DNA of 35,615 bases from Erwinia persicina (GCF_014838825.1 NZ_JACYMO010000016.1:1-35615); one strand, 5' to 3'; counted from the first letter of the stretch, positions 27,356-35,531 are shown. Program-made: numbers and translations. Notes: generated from the letters alone by a model not told the origin.

Positions 27356-28482
27356 TTCCGTTTAACGCGCCACCGGTGGTGGGAACTGAACTTGAATATA
27401 TGCAGTCGGCGATGGGCAGCGGTAAGCTCTGCGGCGATGGCGGGTTTACCCGTCGCTGCCAGCAGTGGATGGAGCAGCGCTTTGCTAGCCGTAAAGTTCT
27501 GCTGACCCCGTCCTGTACCGCCTCGCTGGAAATGGCGGCTATTCTGATCGATATTCAGCCCGGCGATGAAGTCATTATGCCGAGCTACACCTTTGTGTCG
27601 ACCGCCAATGCCTTTGTGCTGCGTGGGGCAACCATTATATTTGTCGATGTGCGGCCGGACACCATGAACATTGATGAGCGCCTGATTGAAGCGGCGATCA
27701 CCGACAGGACCAAAGCCATTGTGCCGGTACATTATGCAGGCGTGGCCTGTGAGATGGATGCCATTATGGCGCTGGCGAAAAAGCATCAGCTGTGGGTGGT
27801 GGAAGATGCCGCGCAGGGCGTGATGTCGACATATAAAGGTCGGGCGCTTGGCAGCATCGGACATATCGGCTGCTTCAGCTTCCATGAAACCAAAAACTAC
27901 ACTGCGGGCGGTGAAGGCGGCGCGACGCTGGTTAACGACGCCACGCTGGTGGAGCGCGCCGAGATCATCCGTGAGAAAGGCACCAACCGCAGCCAGTTCT
28001 TCCGGGGTCAGGTGGATAAGTATACCTGGCGCGATATCGGTTCCAGCTACCTGATGGCCGATTTACAGGCGGCGTACCTCTGGGCGCAGCTGGAGGCGGC
28101 AGAGCGTATAAATCAGCAGCGTTTGCGCCTGTGGCAAAACTACGCTGATGCCCTGCAGCCGGTAGCGGCACGCGGGCGCATCGGGCTGGCCAGCGTTCCC
28201 GCTGACTGTGAGCACAATGCTCACATGTTTTATCTGAAGCTGCGGGACCATGACGATCGCAGCGCGCTGATTGCGTGGCTGAAAGAGGCAGAGATCATGG
28301 CGGTGTTCCACTATATTCCGCTGCACAGTTCGCCTGCGGGTCAGCGCTTTGGCCGCTTCCACGGTGAGGATCATTTCACCCAGTCTGAAAGTGACCGCCT
28401 GCTGCGTCTGCCGCTCTTCTATAACCTCTCTGATAACAATCAGAAAACAGTGATCAACTCCCTACTGAGCTATTTCTCCTGA
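27352..28482 (+). CDS. wecE: TDP-4-oxo-6-deoxyglucose transaminase
   Basis: A 376-residue PLP-dependent sugar aminotransferase (DegT/DnrJ/EryC1 family; also rffA), the same length as in E. coli. It converts TDP-4-keto-6-deoxyglucose to TDP-4-amino-4,6-dideoxygalactose. The PLP lysine is K181 in FSFHETKNYTAGGEGG. The cofactor-binding EDAAQG precedes it. Its substrate is normally made by RffH/RffG, which are not in this cluster, so it must depend on RmlA/RmlB-type enzymes encoded elsewhere. It overlaps rffC by 4 nt (ATGA). Confidence 0.97.
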   Translation: MIPFNAPPVVGTELEYMQSAMGSGKLCGDGGFTRRCQQWMEQRFASRKVLLTPSCTASLEMAAILIDIQPGDEVIMPSYTFVSTANAFVLRGATIIFVDVRPDTMNIDERLIEAAITDRTKAIVPVHYAGVACEMDAIMALAKKHQLWVVEDAAQGVMSTYKGRALGSIGHIGCFSFHETKNYTAGGEGGATLVNDATLVERAEIIREKGTNRSQFFRGQVDKYTWRDIGSSYLMADLQAAYLWAQLEAAERINQQRLRLWQNYADALQPVAARGRIGLASVPADCEHNAHMFYLKLRDHDDRSALIAWLKEAEIMAVFHYIPLHSSPAGQRFGRFHGEDHFTQSESDRLLRLPLFYNLSDNNQKTVINSLLSYFS

Positions 28483-28483
28483 T

Positions 28484-29734
28484 ATGTCACTGGCAAAAGC
28501 GTCGGTGTGGACAGCGGTCTCCACGCTGGTAAAAATCGCCGCCGGTTTACTGGTGGTAAAGCTGCTGGCAGTGACCTACGGGCCTGCCGGTGTTGGGCAG
28601 GCCGGGAATTTTCGCCAGCTGATTACCGTACTGGGCGTACTGGCAGGGGCCGGAATATTTAACGGTGTCACCAAGTACGTGGCGCAGTATCAGCAGGAGC
28701 CTGGCCAACTGCGTGCCGTCACCGGCACCGCGTCTTCCATGGTGCTGGGGTTTTCCCTGCTGCTGGCGATAGTGTTCCTGCTGTTTGCCGCGCCTATCAG
28801 CCACGCACTGTTTGGTCACGATCGCTATCAGCAGGTGATCCGCTTCGTCGCCTTCCTGCAAATGGGGATCGCCTGGGCTAACCTGGCGCTGGCGATCATG
28901 AAAGGCTTCCGCGATGCTGCAGGGAATGCACTGTCGTTAATCATCGGCAGCCTGATGGGGGTCGCTGCGTGGTTTGTCTGCTATAAGCTGGGAGGTTACA
29001 GTGGCGCGCTGATTGGGCTGGCGATGGTGCCGGCGATGGTGGTCGTGCCTGCAGTCCTGTTGCTGGTGCGTCGCGATCATCTGCCGATGCGTTATCTGTT
29101 ACCCGCATGGCGACCTGAGTTTGTCACCCTGCTGGGGAAGTTTACCCTGATGGCGCTGATCACCGCGGTGACGCTGCCGGTTGCCTGGATGATGATGCGT
29201 AATCTGCTGGCGCAACATGCAGGATGGGAGCAGGTTGGCCTGTGGCAGGGCGTCAGCAGTATCTCTGATGCCTATCTGCAGTTTATCACCGCCTCGTTCA
29301 GCGTATATCTGTTGCCTACCCTGTCGCGTCTGCAGCACAAGGCGGATATTTCCCGTGAGATTATCAAGGCCCTGAAGTTTGTACTGCCGGTGGTGGCTGG
29401 GGTGAGCTTTACCGTCTGGCTGTTGCGGGACGTGGCCATCTGGCTGCTGTTTTCCCACGAATTTACCGCCATGCGCGATCTGTTCGTCTGGCAGTTAATC
29501 GGTGACGTACTTAAGGTGGGGTGTTACGTTTTCGGCTACCTGGTGATTGCTAAAGCCTCATTACGTTTCTATGTGCTGACGGAAGTGAGCCAGTTTGTCC
29601 TGTTGACCGGATTTTCCCGCTGGCTGATCCCGCTGCACGGTGCAGCCGGAGCGGCACAGGCGTATATGGCGACCTATATCGCTTATTTTGCACTCTGTGC
29701 AGGTGTTTTTATTATTTACCGTAGACGAGTATGA
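28484..29734 (+). CDS. wzxE: ECA lipid III flippase WzxE
   Basis: A 416-residue polytopic inner-membrane protein of the MOP/PST flippase superfamily, the same length as in E. coli. It has about twelve predicted hydrophobic segments. It moves undecaprenyl-PP-linked ECA trisaccharide to the periplasmic face. [22 protein letters not shown] and the [28 protein letters not shown] block match E. coli WzxE. It starts 1 nt after the wecE stop and overlaps wecF by 4 nt. Confidence 0.97.
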   Translation: MSLAKASVWTAVSTLVKIAAGLLVVKLLAVTYGPAGVGQAGNFRQLITVLGVLAGAGIFNGVTKYVAQYQQEPGQLRAVTGTASSMVLGFSLLLAIVFLLFAAPISHALFGHDRYQQVIRFVAFLQMGIAWANLALAIMKGFRDAAGNALSLIIGSLMGVAAWFVCYKLGGYSGALIGLAMVPAMVVVPAVLLLVRRDHLPMRYLLPAWRPEFVTLLGKFTLMALITAVTLPVAWMMMRNLLAQHAGWEQVGLWQGVSSISDAYLQFITASFSVYLLPTLSRLQHKADISREIIKALKFVLPVVAGVSFTVWLLRDVAIWLLFSHEFTAMRDLFVWQLIGDVLKVGCYVFGYLVIAKASLRFYVLTEVSQFVLLTGFSRWLIPLHGAAGAAQAYMATYIAYFALCAGVFIIYRRRV

Positions 29735-30807
29735 CCAGAGTAATTCATCTTTTAGGCGCAGACATTCCGCATCATAATGCGACGGTGCTGGGCTTTTTTA
29801 ACCAGGTTTTACACGACGTTATGCCGTCATCTTCCCGACGTGAGTTCTGGGTGGTGAGTGGACAGTCTGCACTGGCTGCACAGCATCCGATGCTGGCTGT
29901 CCGGCTGTTCGCCACAAAAAATGAACTGGCGCAGGCGGTGATAGCGACCGGCAGGAGGCAGCGTGATACGCGTTTCTTCTTTCACGGCCAGTTTAACCCA
30001 CGTTTGTGGCTGGCACTGCTGTCGGGAAAACTCAGGCGTGAGCAGTTTTACTGGCACATCTGGGGGGCTGACCTGTATGAAGAGTCCAGCCGCCTGAAAT
30101 TCCGCCTGTTCTATCTGCTGCGGCGTCAGGCGCAGAAGCGGGTGGGGCACGTATTTGCTACCCGGGGAGATATCAGTCACTTTCACCAGCGGCATCCCGA
30201 TGTTCCGGCATCGCTGCTCTATTTCCCGACGCGGCTGGCACAAGATGTGCAGATCAGCGAGGAGGCGCAAGGCCCGCTTACTATCCTGCTCGGCAATTCC
30301 GGGGATGCCAGCAACCGCCATATCCCTGCGCTTCAGGCTATCCATCAGCAATTTGGTGATAACGTGCGTGTTGTCATACCGTTAGGTTACCCGGCCAATA
30401 ACCACGCGTATATTCAGCAGGTGCAGGAGGCGGCGATGGCCCTGTTCCGGCCGGGTGTGGTGGAGCTCCTGACGGAAAAACTGGCCTTCAGCGACTATCT
30501 GAAGTTGATCGGCCGCTGCCACCTTGGCTACTTTATTTTCGAACGTCAGCAGGGTATTGGCACGCTCTGCCTGCTGCTGCAGGCGAATGTGCCTTTTGTT
30601 CTGAACCGCAAAAATCCGTTCTGGCAGGATCTGACAGAACAGCAGGTGCCGGTGCTGTTTGACGGCGATCCCCTGAATGCAGCGACGGTCAGTGAGGCGC
30701 GGCGTCAGATGATGCTGCTGGATAAATCGCATATTGCCTTTTTTGAGCCGGGCTATCTGGGCGGCTGGCAGCAGGCATTGCGTCTGGTAGAAGGAGATAA
30801 CGCATGA
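29731..30807 (+). CDS. wecF: TDP-Fuc4NAc:lipid II Fuc4NAc transferase
   Basis: A 358-residue glycosyltransferase (also rffT; GT56 family), one residue shorter than E. coli. It adds Fuc4NAc to lipid II, completing the ECA trisaccharide at the cytoplasmic face of the inner membrane. Conserved blocks are [54 protein letters not shown] and [18 protein letters not shown]. No membrane segment; a peripheral protein. ATGA overlaps on both sides, with wzxE and wzyE. Confidence 0.96.
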   Translation: MTRVIHLLGADIPHHNATVLGFFNQVLHDVMPSSSRREFWVVSGQSALAAQHPMLAVRLFATKNELAQAVIATGRRQRDTRFFFHGQFNPRLWLALLSGKLRREQFYWHIWGADLYEESSRLKFRLFYLLRRQAQKRVGHVFATRGDISHFHQRHPDVPASLLYFPTRLAQDVQISEEAQGPLTILLGNSGDASNRHIPALQAIHQQFGDNVRVVIPLGYPANNHAYIQQVQEAAMALFRPGVVELLTEKLAFSDYLKLIGRCHLGYFIFERQQGIGTLCLLLQANVPFVLNRKNPFWQDLTEQQVPVLFDGDPLNAATVSEARRQMMLLDKSHIAFFEPGYLGGWQQALRLVEGDNA

Positions 30808-32150
30808 CGCTATTACAGTTCGCCGGGCTGCTGGTTGTATACCTGTGCTGTTGTGGTTTTATTCTGACGCTGACCTGGCGTGAGTTTCGTCGCGTGCGTT
30901 TTAACTTCAATGTGTTTTTCTCTTTGTTGTTTTTGCTCACCTTTTTCTTCGGCTTTCCGCTCACCTGCATGCTGGTGTTTGGCTTTGATGTTGAGGTGGT
31001 ACCGCCGGAATACCTGCTGCAGGCGCTGCTCTCAGCGGGAGGATTTTATGCGATTTACTACGTCAGCTATAAAACCCGGCTCAGAGCTCCTCACCGCCCA
31101 CCGCCACGCCCGGTGTTTACCATCAATCGTATTGAAGCGCATCTGACCTGGGGGCTTCTGGCGCTGGTGGCGCTGGGCACCGTCAGCGTGTTCTTCCTGC
31201 ACAATGGTTTCCTGTTGTTTAAGCTGCACAGCTACAGCCAGATTTTCTCTGCGGATGTTTCTGGTGTCGCACTGAAACGCTTCTTCTACTTCTTTATCCC
31301 GGCCATGCTGGTGATCTACTTCCTGAAACAGGATAAACGCAGCTGGCTGCTTTTCCTGATCAGCACCGTCGCGTTTGGCCTGCTGACCTACATGATCGTG
31401 GGTGGAACGCGCGCCAATATTATTATCGCGTTTGCCCTGTTTCTGTTTATTGGCATTATCCGCGGCTGGATCACGTTGTGGATGCTGGTGCTGGCCGGTG
31501 TCGGCGGGATTGTCGGCATGTTCTGGCTGGCGCTAAAACGTTACAACCTGGATGTCAGTGGCTCAGAAGCGTTCTATACCTTCCTGTATCTCACCCGCGA
31601 TACCTTTTCACCCTGGGAGAATCTGGGCCTGCTGCTGCAAAATTACGACAAAATTGATTTTCAGGGACTGGCACCCATCTGGCGTGACTTTTACGTATTT
31701 ATCCCGAGCTGGTTATGGCACGGGCGGCCTTCCATCGTTCTGAACAGTGCCAACTACTTTACATGGGATGTGCTGGATAACCACTCCGGGCTGGCCATCT
31801 CTCCCACGCTCATCGGTTCACTGGTGGTGATGGGGGGGGCGCTGTTTATACCACTGGGGGCAGTAGCCGTCGGGTTAATTATCAAGTGGTTCGACTGGCT
31901 GTATGAAAAAGGTCAGCAGGAGCCGAACCGCTATAAAGCCGCCATCCTGCAAAGTTTCTGTTTTGGGGCGGTATTTAACATGATTGTGCTGGCGCGAGAG
32001 GGGCTGGATGCTTTTGCCTCCCGCGTGGTGTTCTTCTGTGTGATCTTTGCGTTCTGCGTTGTGCTGGCGAAGTTGCTCTACTGGCTGCTTGATACTGCCG
32101 GGCTGGTACGTGCCCGTGCGCCTGCCCGCTCACTGTCGATTCAGCCATAA
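30804..32150 (+). CDS. wzyE: ECA polymerase WzyE
   Basis: A 448-residue polytopic inner-membrane polymerase (E. coli 450), with about eleven hydrophobic segments. It joins flipped ECA trisaccharides into chains on the periplasmic side, and WzzE sets their length. The periplasmic-loop region [30 protein letters not shown] and [24 protein letters not shown] are typical of WzyE and not of O-antigen Wzy. Coupled to wecF by a 4-nt ATGA overlap. A basic, Arg/Ala-rich tail ([14 protein letters not shown]) ends the protein. Confidence 0.96.
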   Translation: MTLLQFAGLLVVYLCCCGFILTLTWREFRRVRFNFNVFFSLLFLLTFFFGFPLTCMLVFGFDVEVVPPEYLLQALLSAGGFYAIYYVSYKTRLRAPHRPPPRPVFTINRIEAHLTWGLLALVALGTVSVFFLHNGFLLFKLHSYSQIFSADVSGVALKRFFYFFIPAMLVIYFLKQDKRSWLLFLISTVAFGLLTYMIVGGTRANIIIAFALFLFIGIIRGWITLWMLVLAGVGGIVGMFWLALKRYNLDVSGSEAFYTFLYLTRDTFSPWENLGLLLQNYDKIDFQGLAPIWRDFYVFIPSWLWHGRPSIVLNSANYFTWDVLDNHSGLAISPTLIGSLVVMGGALFIPLGAVAVGLIIKWFDWLYEKGQQEPNRYKAAILQSFCFGAVFNMIVLAREGLDAFASRVVFFCVIFAFCVVLAKLLYWLLDTAGLVRARAPARSLSIQP

Positions 32151-32184
32151 CGCTTGATATGCGTTTTGCTTTAAAGGAATTTCC

Positions 32185-32925
32185 ATGACTGTCTCTGTAG
32201 ACGTGCCGCACTATCAGATCCGCGGAATCTCGCTGTCAGGCTTTAGTGATATGGCACAATTTGTTGATTACCTTAATCAGCAGGGTGAACTGAAAACCGG
32301 CACGCTGGTGGCAATTAACGCAGAGAAGGTGCTGACGGCGGAAGCCGATGCAGCGGTTTATCAGTTGATTGATGCCGCCGAGTATAAATACGCCGATGGC
32401 ATCAGCATTGTGCGCTCAATCCGTAAAAAGTACCCGCAGGCCAACGTTTCACGCATTGCTGGTGCCGACCTGTGGGAAGCGCTGATGGAACGTGCCGGCC
32501 GTGAGGGCACCCCGGTGTTTCTCATCGGTGGGCAACCCGCCGTGCTTGCGCAGACGATGGATAAGCTACGTCGTTTGTGGAATGTGAATATTGTCGGATC
32601 TCAGGATGGTTTCTTCACACCGGACCAGCGTGAAGCGCTGTTTACGCGGATCCGGGAAAGTGGGGCTAAACTGGTGACGGTCGCGATGGGGTCACCGCGC
32701 CAGGAGATTTTGATGCGGGACTGTAAAGCCCGCTACCCTGATGCACTGTATATGGGAGTGGGGGGTACCTACGACGTATTTACCGGACAGGTGAAACGTG
32801 CGCCTAAGATATGGCAGCGAATGGGTCTGGAGTGGCTGTATCGCCTGATTTCACAGCCTACCCGCCTTAAGCGCCAGCTCAGACTGCTGAAATACCTTAA
32901 ATATCACTGGCGCGGCGATCTTTAA
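32185..32925 (+). CDS. wecG: UDP-ManNAcA transferase WecG
   Basis: A 246-residue WecG/TagA/CpsF-family glycosyltransferase (also rffM), the same length as in E. coli. It transfers ManNAcA from UDP-ManNAcA to lipid I, giving lipid II. Family signatures are [51 protein letters not shown] and [22 protein letters not shown]. The C-terminal amphipathic basic segment ([25 protein letters not shown]) fits peripheral membrane attachment. It starts 34 nt after wzyE with AAAGGAA upstream. Last gene of the ECA operon; in E. coli yifK follows, which is absent here. Confidence 0.97.
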   Translation: MTVSVDVPHYQIRGISLSGFSDMAQFVDYLNQQGELKTGTLVAINAEKVLTAEADAAVYQLIDAAEYKYADGISIVRSIRKKYPQANVSRIAGADLWEALMERAGREGTPVFLIGGQPAVLAQTMDKLRRLWNVNIVGSQDGFFTPDQREALFTRIRESGAKLVTVAMGSPRQEILMRDCKARYPDALYMGVGGTYDVFTGQVKRAPKIWQRMGLEWLYRLISQPTRLKRQLRLLKYLKYHWRGDL

Positions 32926-33054
32926 TCAGCACGTTTTTTCTGTCAGTGAAGGTCGTTTTGTGCGGTGCATTACGGTGAAAAGGGCGAAAAACGCTGCGAC
33001 TTTAGACGGAATGCACAAAGCGTAATCAAACGCGTTTATTTGTGCAAAAAGCAC

Positions 33055-33083
33055 TGGACAGTCAGGGCTGTCCTCCGTAGTAT
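33055..33083 (+). promoter_or_regulatory. Candidate promoter of the argX tRNA operon
   Basis: TGGACA (33055-33060, 5/6), 17 bp, TAGTAT (33078-33083, 4/6), about 20 nt before the first tRNA. A perfect dyad GGACAG-6-CTGTCC (33056-33073) starts inside the -35 and occupies the spacer. The wecG-tRNA gap (32926-33104) holds no intrinsic terminator that I can see. Confidence 0.6.
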
Positions 33084-33104
33084 GCACATCCGCAACGGCG
33101 CTAC

Positions 33105-33181
<77 letters not shown>

Positions 33182-33263
33182 TGATTTTTGTGCGCATGAG
33201 CGGCGGTGGTAACATTTACCGCGTTAGTTTGTAGTAGAAAGAAGCAGTAAAGAAGTCAGGTAT

Positions 33264-33340
33264 GGTGGCTATAGCTCAGTTGGTAGAGCCCTGGATTGTG
33301 ATTCCAGTTGTCGTGGGTTCGAGTCCCATTAGCCACCCCA
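33264..33340 (+). tRNA. hisR: tRNA-His (GTG)
   Basis: 77 nt including the extra G at position -1 that is diagnostic of tRNA-His, opposite C73. Anticodon GTG in loop TTGTGAT; encoded CCA. Confidence 0.97.
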
Positions 33341-33368
33341 GACTTTTTAGTATCAGGTTTTGTTGTAT

Positions 33369-33455
33369 GCGAAGGTGGCGGAATTGGTAGACGCGCTAGC
33401 TTCAGGTGTTAGTGTCTTAACGGACGTGAGGGTTCAAGTCCCTCTCTTCGCACCA
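33369..33455 (+). tRNA. leuT: tRNA-Leu (CAG)
   Basis: 87 nt with a long variable arm (class II), anticodon CAG, acceptor GCGAAGG with a matching 3' side, encoded CCA. The T-stem and acceptor 3' strand differ at several positions from E. coli leuT. Confidence 0.96.
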
Positions 33456-33469
33456 CAAAATCTAAGCAG

Positions 33470-33563
33470 TAAAGCAGTATTCGGCGAGTAGCGCAGCTTG
33501 GTAGCGCAACTGGTTTGGGACCAGTGGGTCGGAGGTTCGAATCCTCTCTCGCCGACCAATTTA
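33470..33563 (+). repeat. Direct repeat unit 1 (tRNA-Pro duplication)
   Basis: A perfect 94-bp direct repeat with 33641-33734, extending 12 bp upstream and 5 bp downstream of the tRNA-Pro body. The 77-bp spacer (33564-33640) is not repeated. Confidence 0.95.
33482..33558 (+). tRNA. proM: tRNA-Pro (TGG), copy 1
   Basis: 77 nt, acceptor CGGCGAG/CTCGCCG, anticodon TGG in loop TTTGGGA, encoded CCA. Matches my recollection of E. coli proM. Identical to copy 2. Confidence 0.97.
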
Positions 33564-33640
33564 GAAAGCTCTGCTGTTGCGGGGTTTTTGCCTGAAGCCT
33601 GAGCGCTTTAAGCGATAAAAATAAAGAAAAGTAGTGGCAT

Positions 33641-33734
33641 TAAAGCAGTATTCGGCGAGTAGCGCAGCTTGGTAGCGCAACTGGTTTGGGACCAGTGGGT
33701 CGGAGGTTCGAATCCTCTCTCGCCGACCAATTTA
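33641..33734 (+). repeat. Direct repeat unit 2 (tRNA-Pro duplication)
   Basis: Second copy of the 94-bp repeat, offset 171 bp. Identity across non-tRNA flanks indicates a recent duplication or ongoing gene conversion. Confidence 0.95.
33653..33729 (+). tRNA. proM: tRNA-Pro (TGG), copy 2
   Basis: A second, base-for-base identical tRNA-Pro gene, 171 bp downstream of the first. E. coli has one copy here. The promoter is shared with the operon and the terminator follows 8 nt later. Confidence 0.97.
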
Positions 33735-33736
33735 AG

Positions 33737-33765
33737 AAACCTGCTTGAAAAAGCAGGTTTTTTTT
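33737..33765 (+). terminator. tRNA operon terminator
   Basis: AAACCTGCTT / AAGCAGGTTT 10-bp stem with a GAAA tetraloop and a run of eight T. Confidence 0.95.
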
Positions 33766-33812
33766 CGTCTGTACGGGGTGACCTGTTGTCTCGCTCACCC
33801 CGTATCTGAGCA

Positions 33813-34388
33813 TTACATCCTTCTCATTATACGTTGCTTCACATTTTGCACCTCAGCGCTGAGCGCTTCTCCCGGCGTTTGCAGCAGCAGTTCAGACGTG
33901 ACGACCTCCGCACCGCAGAAATCGAAGATACCGTGATCAATCTGCGTTCTCATCGCGGCAAAGTAACCGTGGCGGGCGTAAGTACGCATGTCCCCAGCGC
34001 CCAGCGCCACCAGATGAACCTTCAGACGCTGTAATTTTTTTACCAGTCCTCCTTCACTGTCTTCATACGCCCAGCCATGGGTAAATACCCGGTCAATCCA
34101 GCCTTTGAGCTGAGCAGGCATTGACCACCAGTACACCGGATAAACCAGGATCAGTGTATCGGCACGGTCTATCCTCGCCTGCTCTGCAACGATCTCCTGT
34201 GAAACCGGCCCCTGCTGACGGAAGGCCGCAATATCATGCTGCGTAAAACGGGGGTCAAAACCTTCTGCAGCCAGATCGGCAATATCAACATGGCTGCCTG
34301 AGGCCGCAATGCCCTCCGCCAGCTGCGCGGCAATATGGTGTGTCAGTGACTGGCGGTCAGGGTGAGAAACAACAATAAGTGTGGGCAT
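33813..34388 (-). CDS. NAD(P)H-dependent flavodoxin-fold oxidoreductase
   Basis: A 191-residue protein of the flavodoxin_2 / NAD(P)H:quinone reductase family (relatives KefF, MdaB). The FMN phosphate loop is near the N-terminus (VVSHPDRQSLTHHIA, residues 6-20). The typical LILVYPVYWWSMPAQLKGWIDRVF block, which forms the flavin pocket, is at about 79-102. It probably reduces quinones or other electrophiles by two electrons. No membrane segment. I chose ATG at 34388 with GGAG 8 nt upstream; the TTG at 34394 is only 2 nt from GGAG. It is divergent from a TetR regulator, which suggests control by that protein. Not found here in E. coli. Confidence 0.82.
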   Translation of the reverse strand: MPTLIVVSHPDRQSLTHHIAAQLAEGIAASGSHVDIADLAAEGFDPRFTQHDIAAFRQQGPVSQEIVAEQARIDRADTLILVYPVYWWSMPAQLKGWIDRVFTHGWAYEDSEGGLVKKLQRLKVHLVALGAGDMRTYARHGYFAAMRTQIDHGIFDFCGAEVVTSELLLQTPGEALSAEVQNVKQRIMRRM

Positions 34389-34468
34389 CGTCAAGACTCC
34401 GGCTTGCAGGTTAAAGAGAGAAACGTTACGCTAATATACTGTTAGTAACTTACCTTTGGTATATAAGC
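34389..34468. promoter_or_regulatory. Divergent promoter/operator region, oxidoreductase-tetR
   Basis: 80 nt between the two starts. TATACT at 34435-34440 is a good -10 for tetR, and its complement overlaps TATATT on the minus strand. Between this and the tetR start lies the odd-centred palindrome GTTAGTAAC (34441-34449), with a further GTTAC at 34425-34429. These are candidate TetR-family operator half sites. Confidence 0.45.
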
Positions 34469-35083
34469 ATGTCAATCAGCAATGACTCTTCTCCGCTTCC
34501 GCGCCGGCGTTTATCGCGTGAAGCACGCTATCAGCAGCTTATTGATACGGCGTGGCAGCTCATTCGCGATGAGGGAACGGAGGCATTAACCTTGGGCAGG
34601 CTGGCGGCACAGTCCGATGTCACCAAGCCGGTGGTCTACGATCACTTCGGCACAAGATCGGGACTGTTTGCGGTGTTATACCAGGAATTCGATGCGCGGC
34701 AGAACGCCCTGTTTGATGCGGCCCTGGCAAAAAGTGAAGCGACGCTCTCAGCCAGAGCCGCCGTAATTGCTCAGTCCTACGTGGAGTGCGTTCAGCTTCA
34801 GGGGCGGGAGATCCCCGGGGTTATCGCTGCACTGATAGGTTCGCCAGAGCTGGAGAAGATCAAACGGGCTTATGAGGTCGCGTTTATCGAGAAGTGTCGA
34901 GGAATATTGTCGCCTTTCAGTGAGGGCGGGGAGCTGACGAATGCCGGGCTCTGGGCGATGCTGGGCGCAGCGGAGTCGTTATCCTATGCCGCCACGCGTG
35001 ATGAAATTAGCCTCCGGCAGGCGCAGGACGAACTGTATTCGGTGATTATGGCGCTGGTGGAACGCAGTCGGCGAGCGGTATAA
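34469..35083 (+). CDS. TetR/AcrR-family transcriptional regulator
   Basis: A 204-residue one-component regulator. The N-terminal helix-turn-helix covers about residues 20-68 (RYQQLIDTAWQLI, then LGRLAAQSDVTKPVVYDHFGTRSGLFAVLY, the family hallmark). The C-terminal all-helical ligand domain is not recognisable to a specific group. It is divergent from the oxidoreductase, which it most likely represses until an electrophile or quinone binds. The ATG has no clear Shine-Dalgarno (only AAG close by), implying low translation. Ligand unknown. Confidence 0.85.
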   Translation: MSISNDSSPLPRRRLSREARYQQLIDTAWQLIRDEGTEALTLGRLAAQSDVTKPVVYDHFGTRSGLFAVLYQEFDARQNALFDAALAKSEATLSARAAVIAQSYVECVQLQGREIPGVIAALIGSPELEKIKRAYEVAFIEKCRGILSPFSEGGELTNAGLWAMLGAAESLSYAATRDEISLRQAQDELYSVIMALVERSRRAV

Positions 35084-35088
35084 CACGT

Positions 35089-35106
35089 TGTCGTTATTCA
35101 GAGACA
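35089..35106. promoter_or_regulatory. Candidate GlrR (QseF) site 1 for glmZ
   Basis: TGTC-N10-GACA, a full match to the activator motif TGTC-N10/12-GACA described for GlrR upstream of glmY/glmZ. It lies about 230 nt before the glmZ start and directly abuts the end of tetR. Confidence 0.65.
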
Positions 35107-35108
35107 CT

Positions 35109-35121
35109 TAACATGTTGATT
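35109..35121 (-). promoter_or_regulatory. IHF consensus site
   Basis: On the minus strand AATCAA-CATG-TTA is a perfect match to the IHF consensus WATCAANNNNTTR. An A/T-rich stretch (35120-35141) flanks it, as is common for strong IHF sites. IHF bending fits a sigma54 promoter with remote activator sites. Confidence 0.65.
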
Positions 35122-35151
35122 AATATAATTTTTTATTAATTCCCGTCAATG

Positions 35152-35169
35152 TGTCTCCAGCAGGAGACG
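35152..35169. promoter_or_regulatory. Candidate GlrR site 2 for glmZ
   Basis: TGTC-N10-GACG, 7 of 8 conserved positions. It overlaps an 8-bp hairpin (35160-35167 with 35172-35179). Confidence 0.55.
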
Positions 35170-35184
35170 GATCTCCTGCCCGGG

Positions 35185-35202
35185 TGTCGGGGTGAGGTAA
35201 CA
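35185..35202. promoter_or_regulatory. Candidate GlrR site 3 for glmZ
   Basis: TGTC-N10-AACA, 7 of 8 conserved positions, about 130 nt before the glmZ start. Confidence 0.45.
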
Positions 35203-35289
35203 GTGATGCAGGCGGCTCACGGCAATGAAAAAAGATTAATCATAAAAAAATTAATGGCATAGCGGTAATTACACCGGTTTGATAGCGTT

Positions 35290-35306
35290 CTGGCATGCCT
35301 TATGCA
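35290..35306 (+). promoter_or_regulatory. Sigma54 promoter of glmZ
   Basis: CTGGCATG-CCTT-ATGCA fits the sigma54 consensus YTGGCACG-N4-TTGCW. The invariant GG (35292-35293) and GC (35304-35305) have the required 10-bp spacing. The position predicts transcription starting at 35317/35318, exactly where the glmZ sequence begins. I do not see a convincing sigma70 -10/-35 pair for the same start. Confidence 0.8.
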
Positions 35307-35317
35307 AGAATATCCCT

Positions 35318-35522
35318 GTAGATGCTCATTCCACCTCTTATGTTTGCGTAAGCTTCATAAACCTGGGAATGACGCAGAGCCAATTTACGGTACCTGTTGT
35401 CCATCCAGCCAATATCGCTAACGTCTTATTGGATTATCGGGCAATACGTTGAGTCAGGTACCACCCGGTTGTCTTAGCCGACCTGAAAATTTACACCTGT
35501 CTTATGGCAGGTGTTTTTTTTT
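35318..35522 (+). ncRNA. glmZ: GlmZ small regulatory RNA
   Basis: The sequence beginning GTAGATGCTCATTCCACCTC matches the 5' end of E. coli GlmZ. Further matching blocks are GGGAATGACGCAGAGCC, the ACGTTGAGT segment and a CCGACCTG run before the terminator. A central stem pairs GGTACCTG (35389-35396) with CAGGTACC (35455-35462). E. coli has GGTGCTT/AAGCACC there, so the pairing is kept by compensatory changes. It ends in an intrinsic terminator. In E. coli GlmZ, with Hfq, base-pairs with the glmS leader and activates glucosamine-6-phosphate synthase. RapZ and RNase E inactivate it unless GlmY intervenes. It lies upstream of the hem genes in E. coli, consistent with this position. Confidence 0.93.
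35493..35522 (+). terminator. glmZ terminator
   Basis: ACACCTGTC / GGCAGGTGT stem (one G-U pair), TTAT loop and nine T. It is the 3' end of GlmZ. Confidence 0.92.
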
Positions 35523-35531
35523 GCCCTGATG

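Noticed and set aside
33745..33936. A 63-codon plus-strand frame after the tRNA operon
   Set aside because: It starts inside the terminator hairpin and runs antisense to the oxidoreductase gene.
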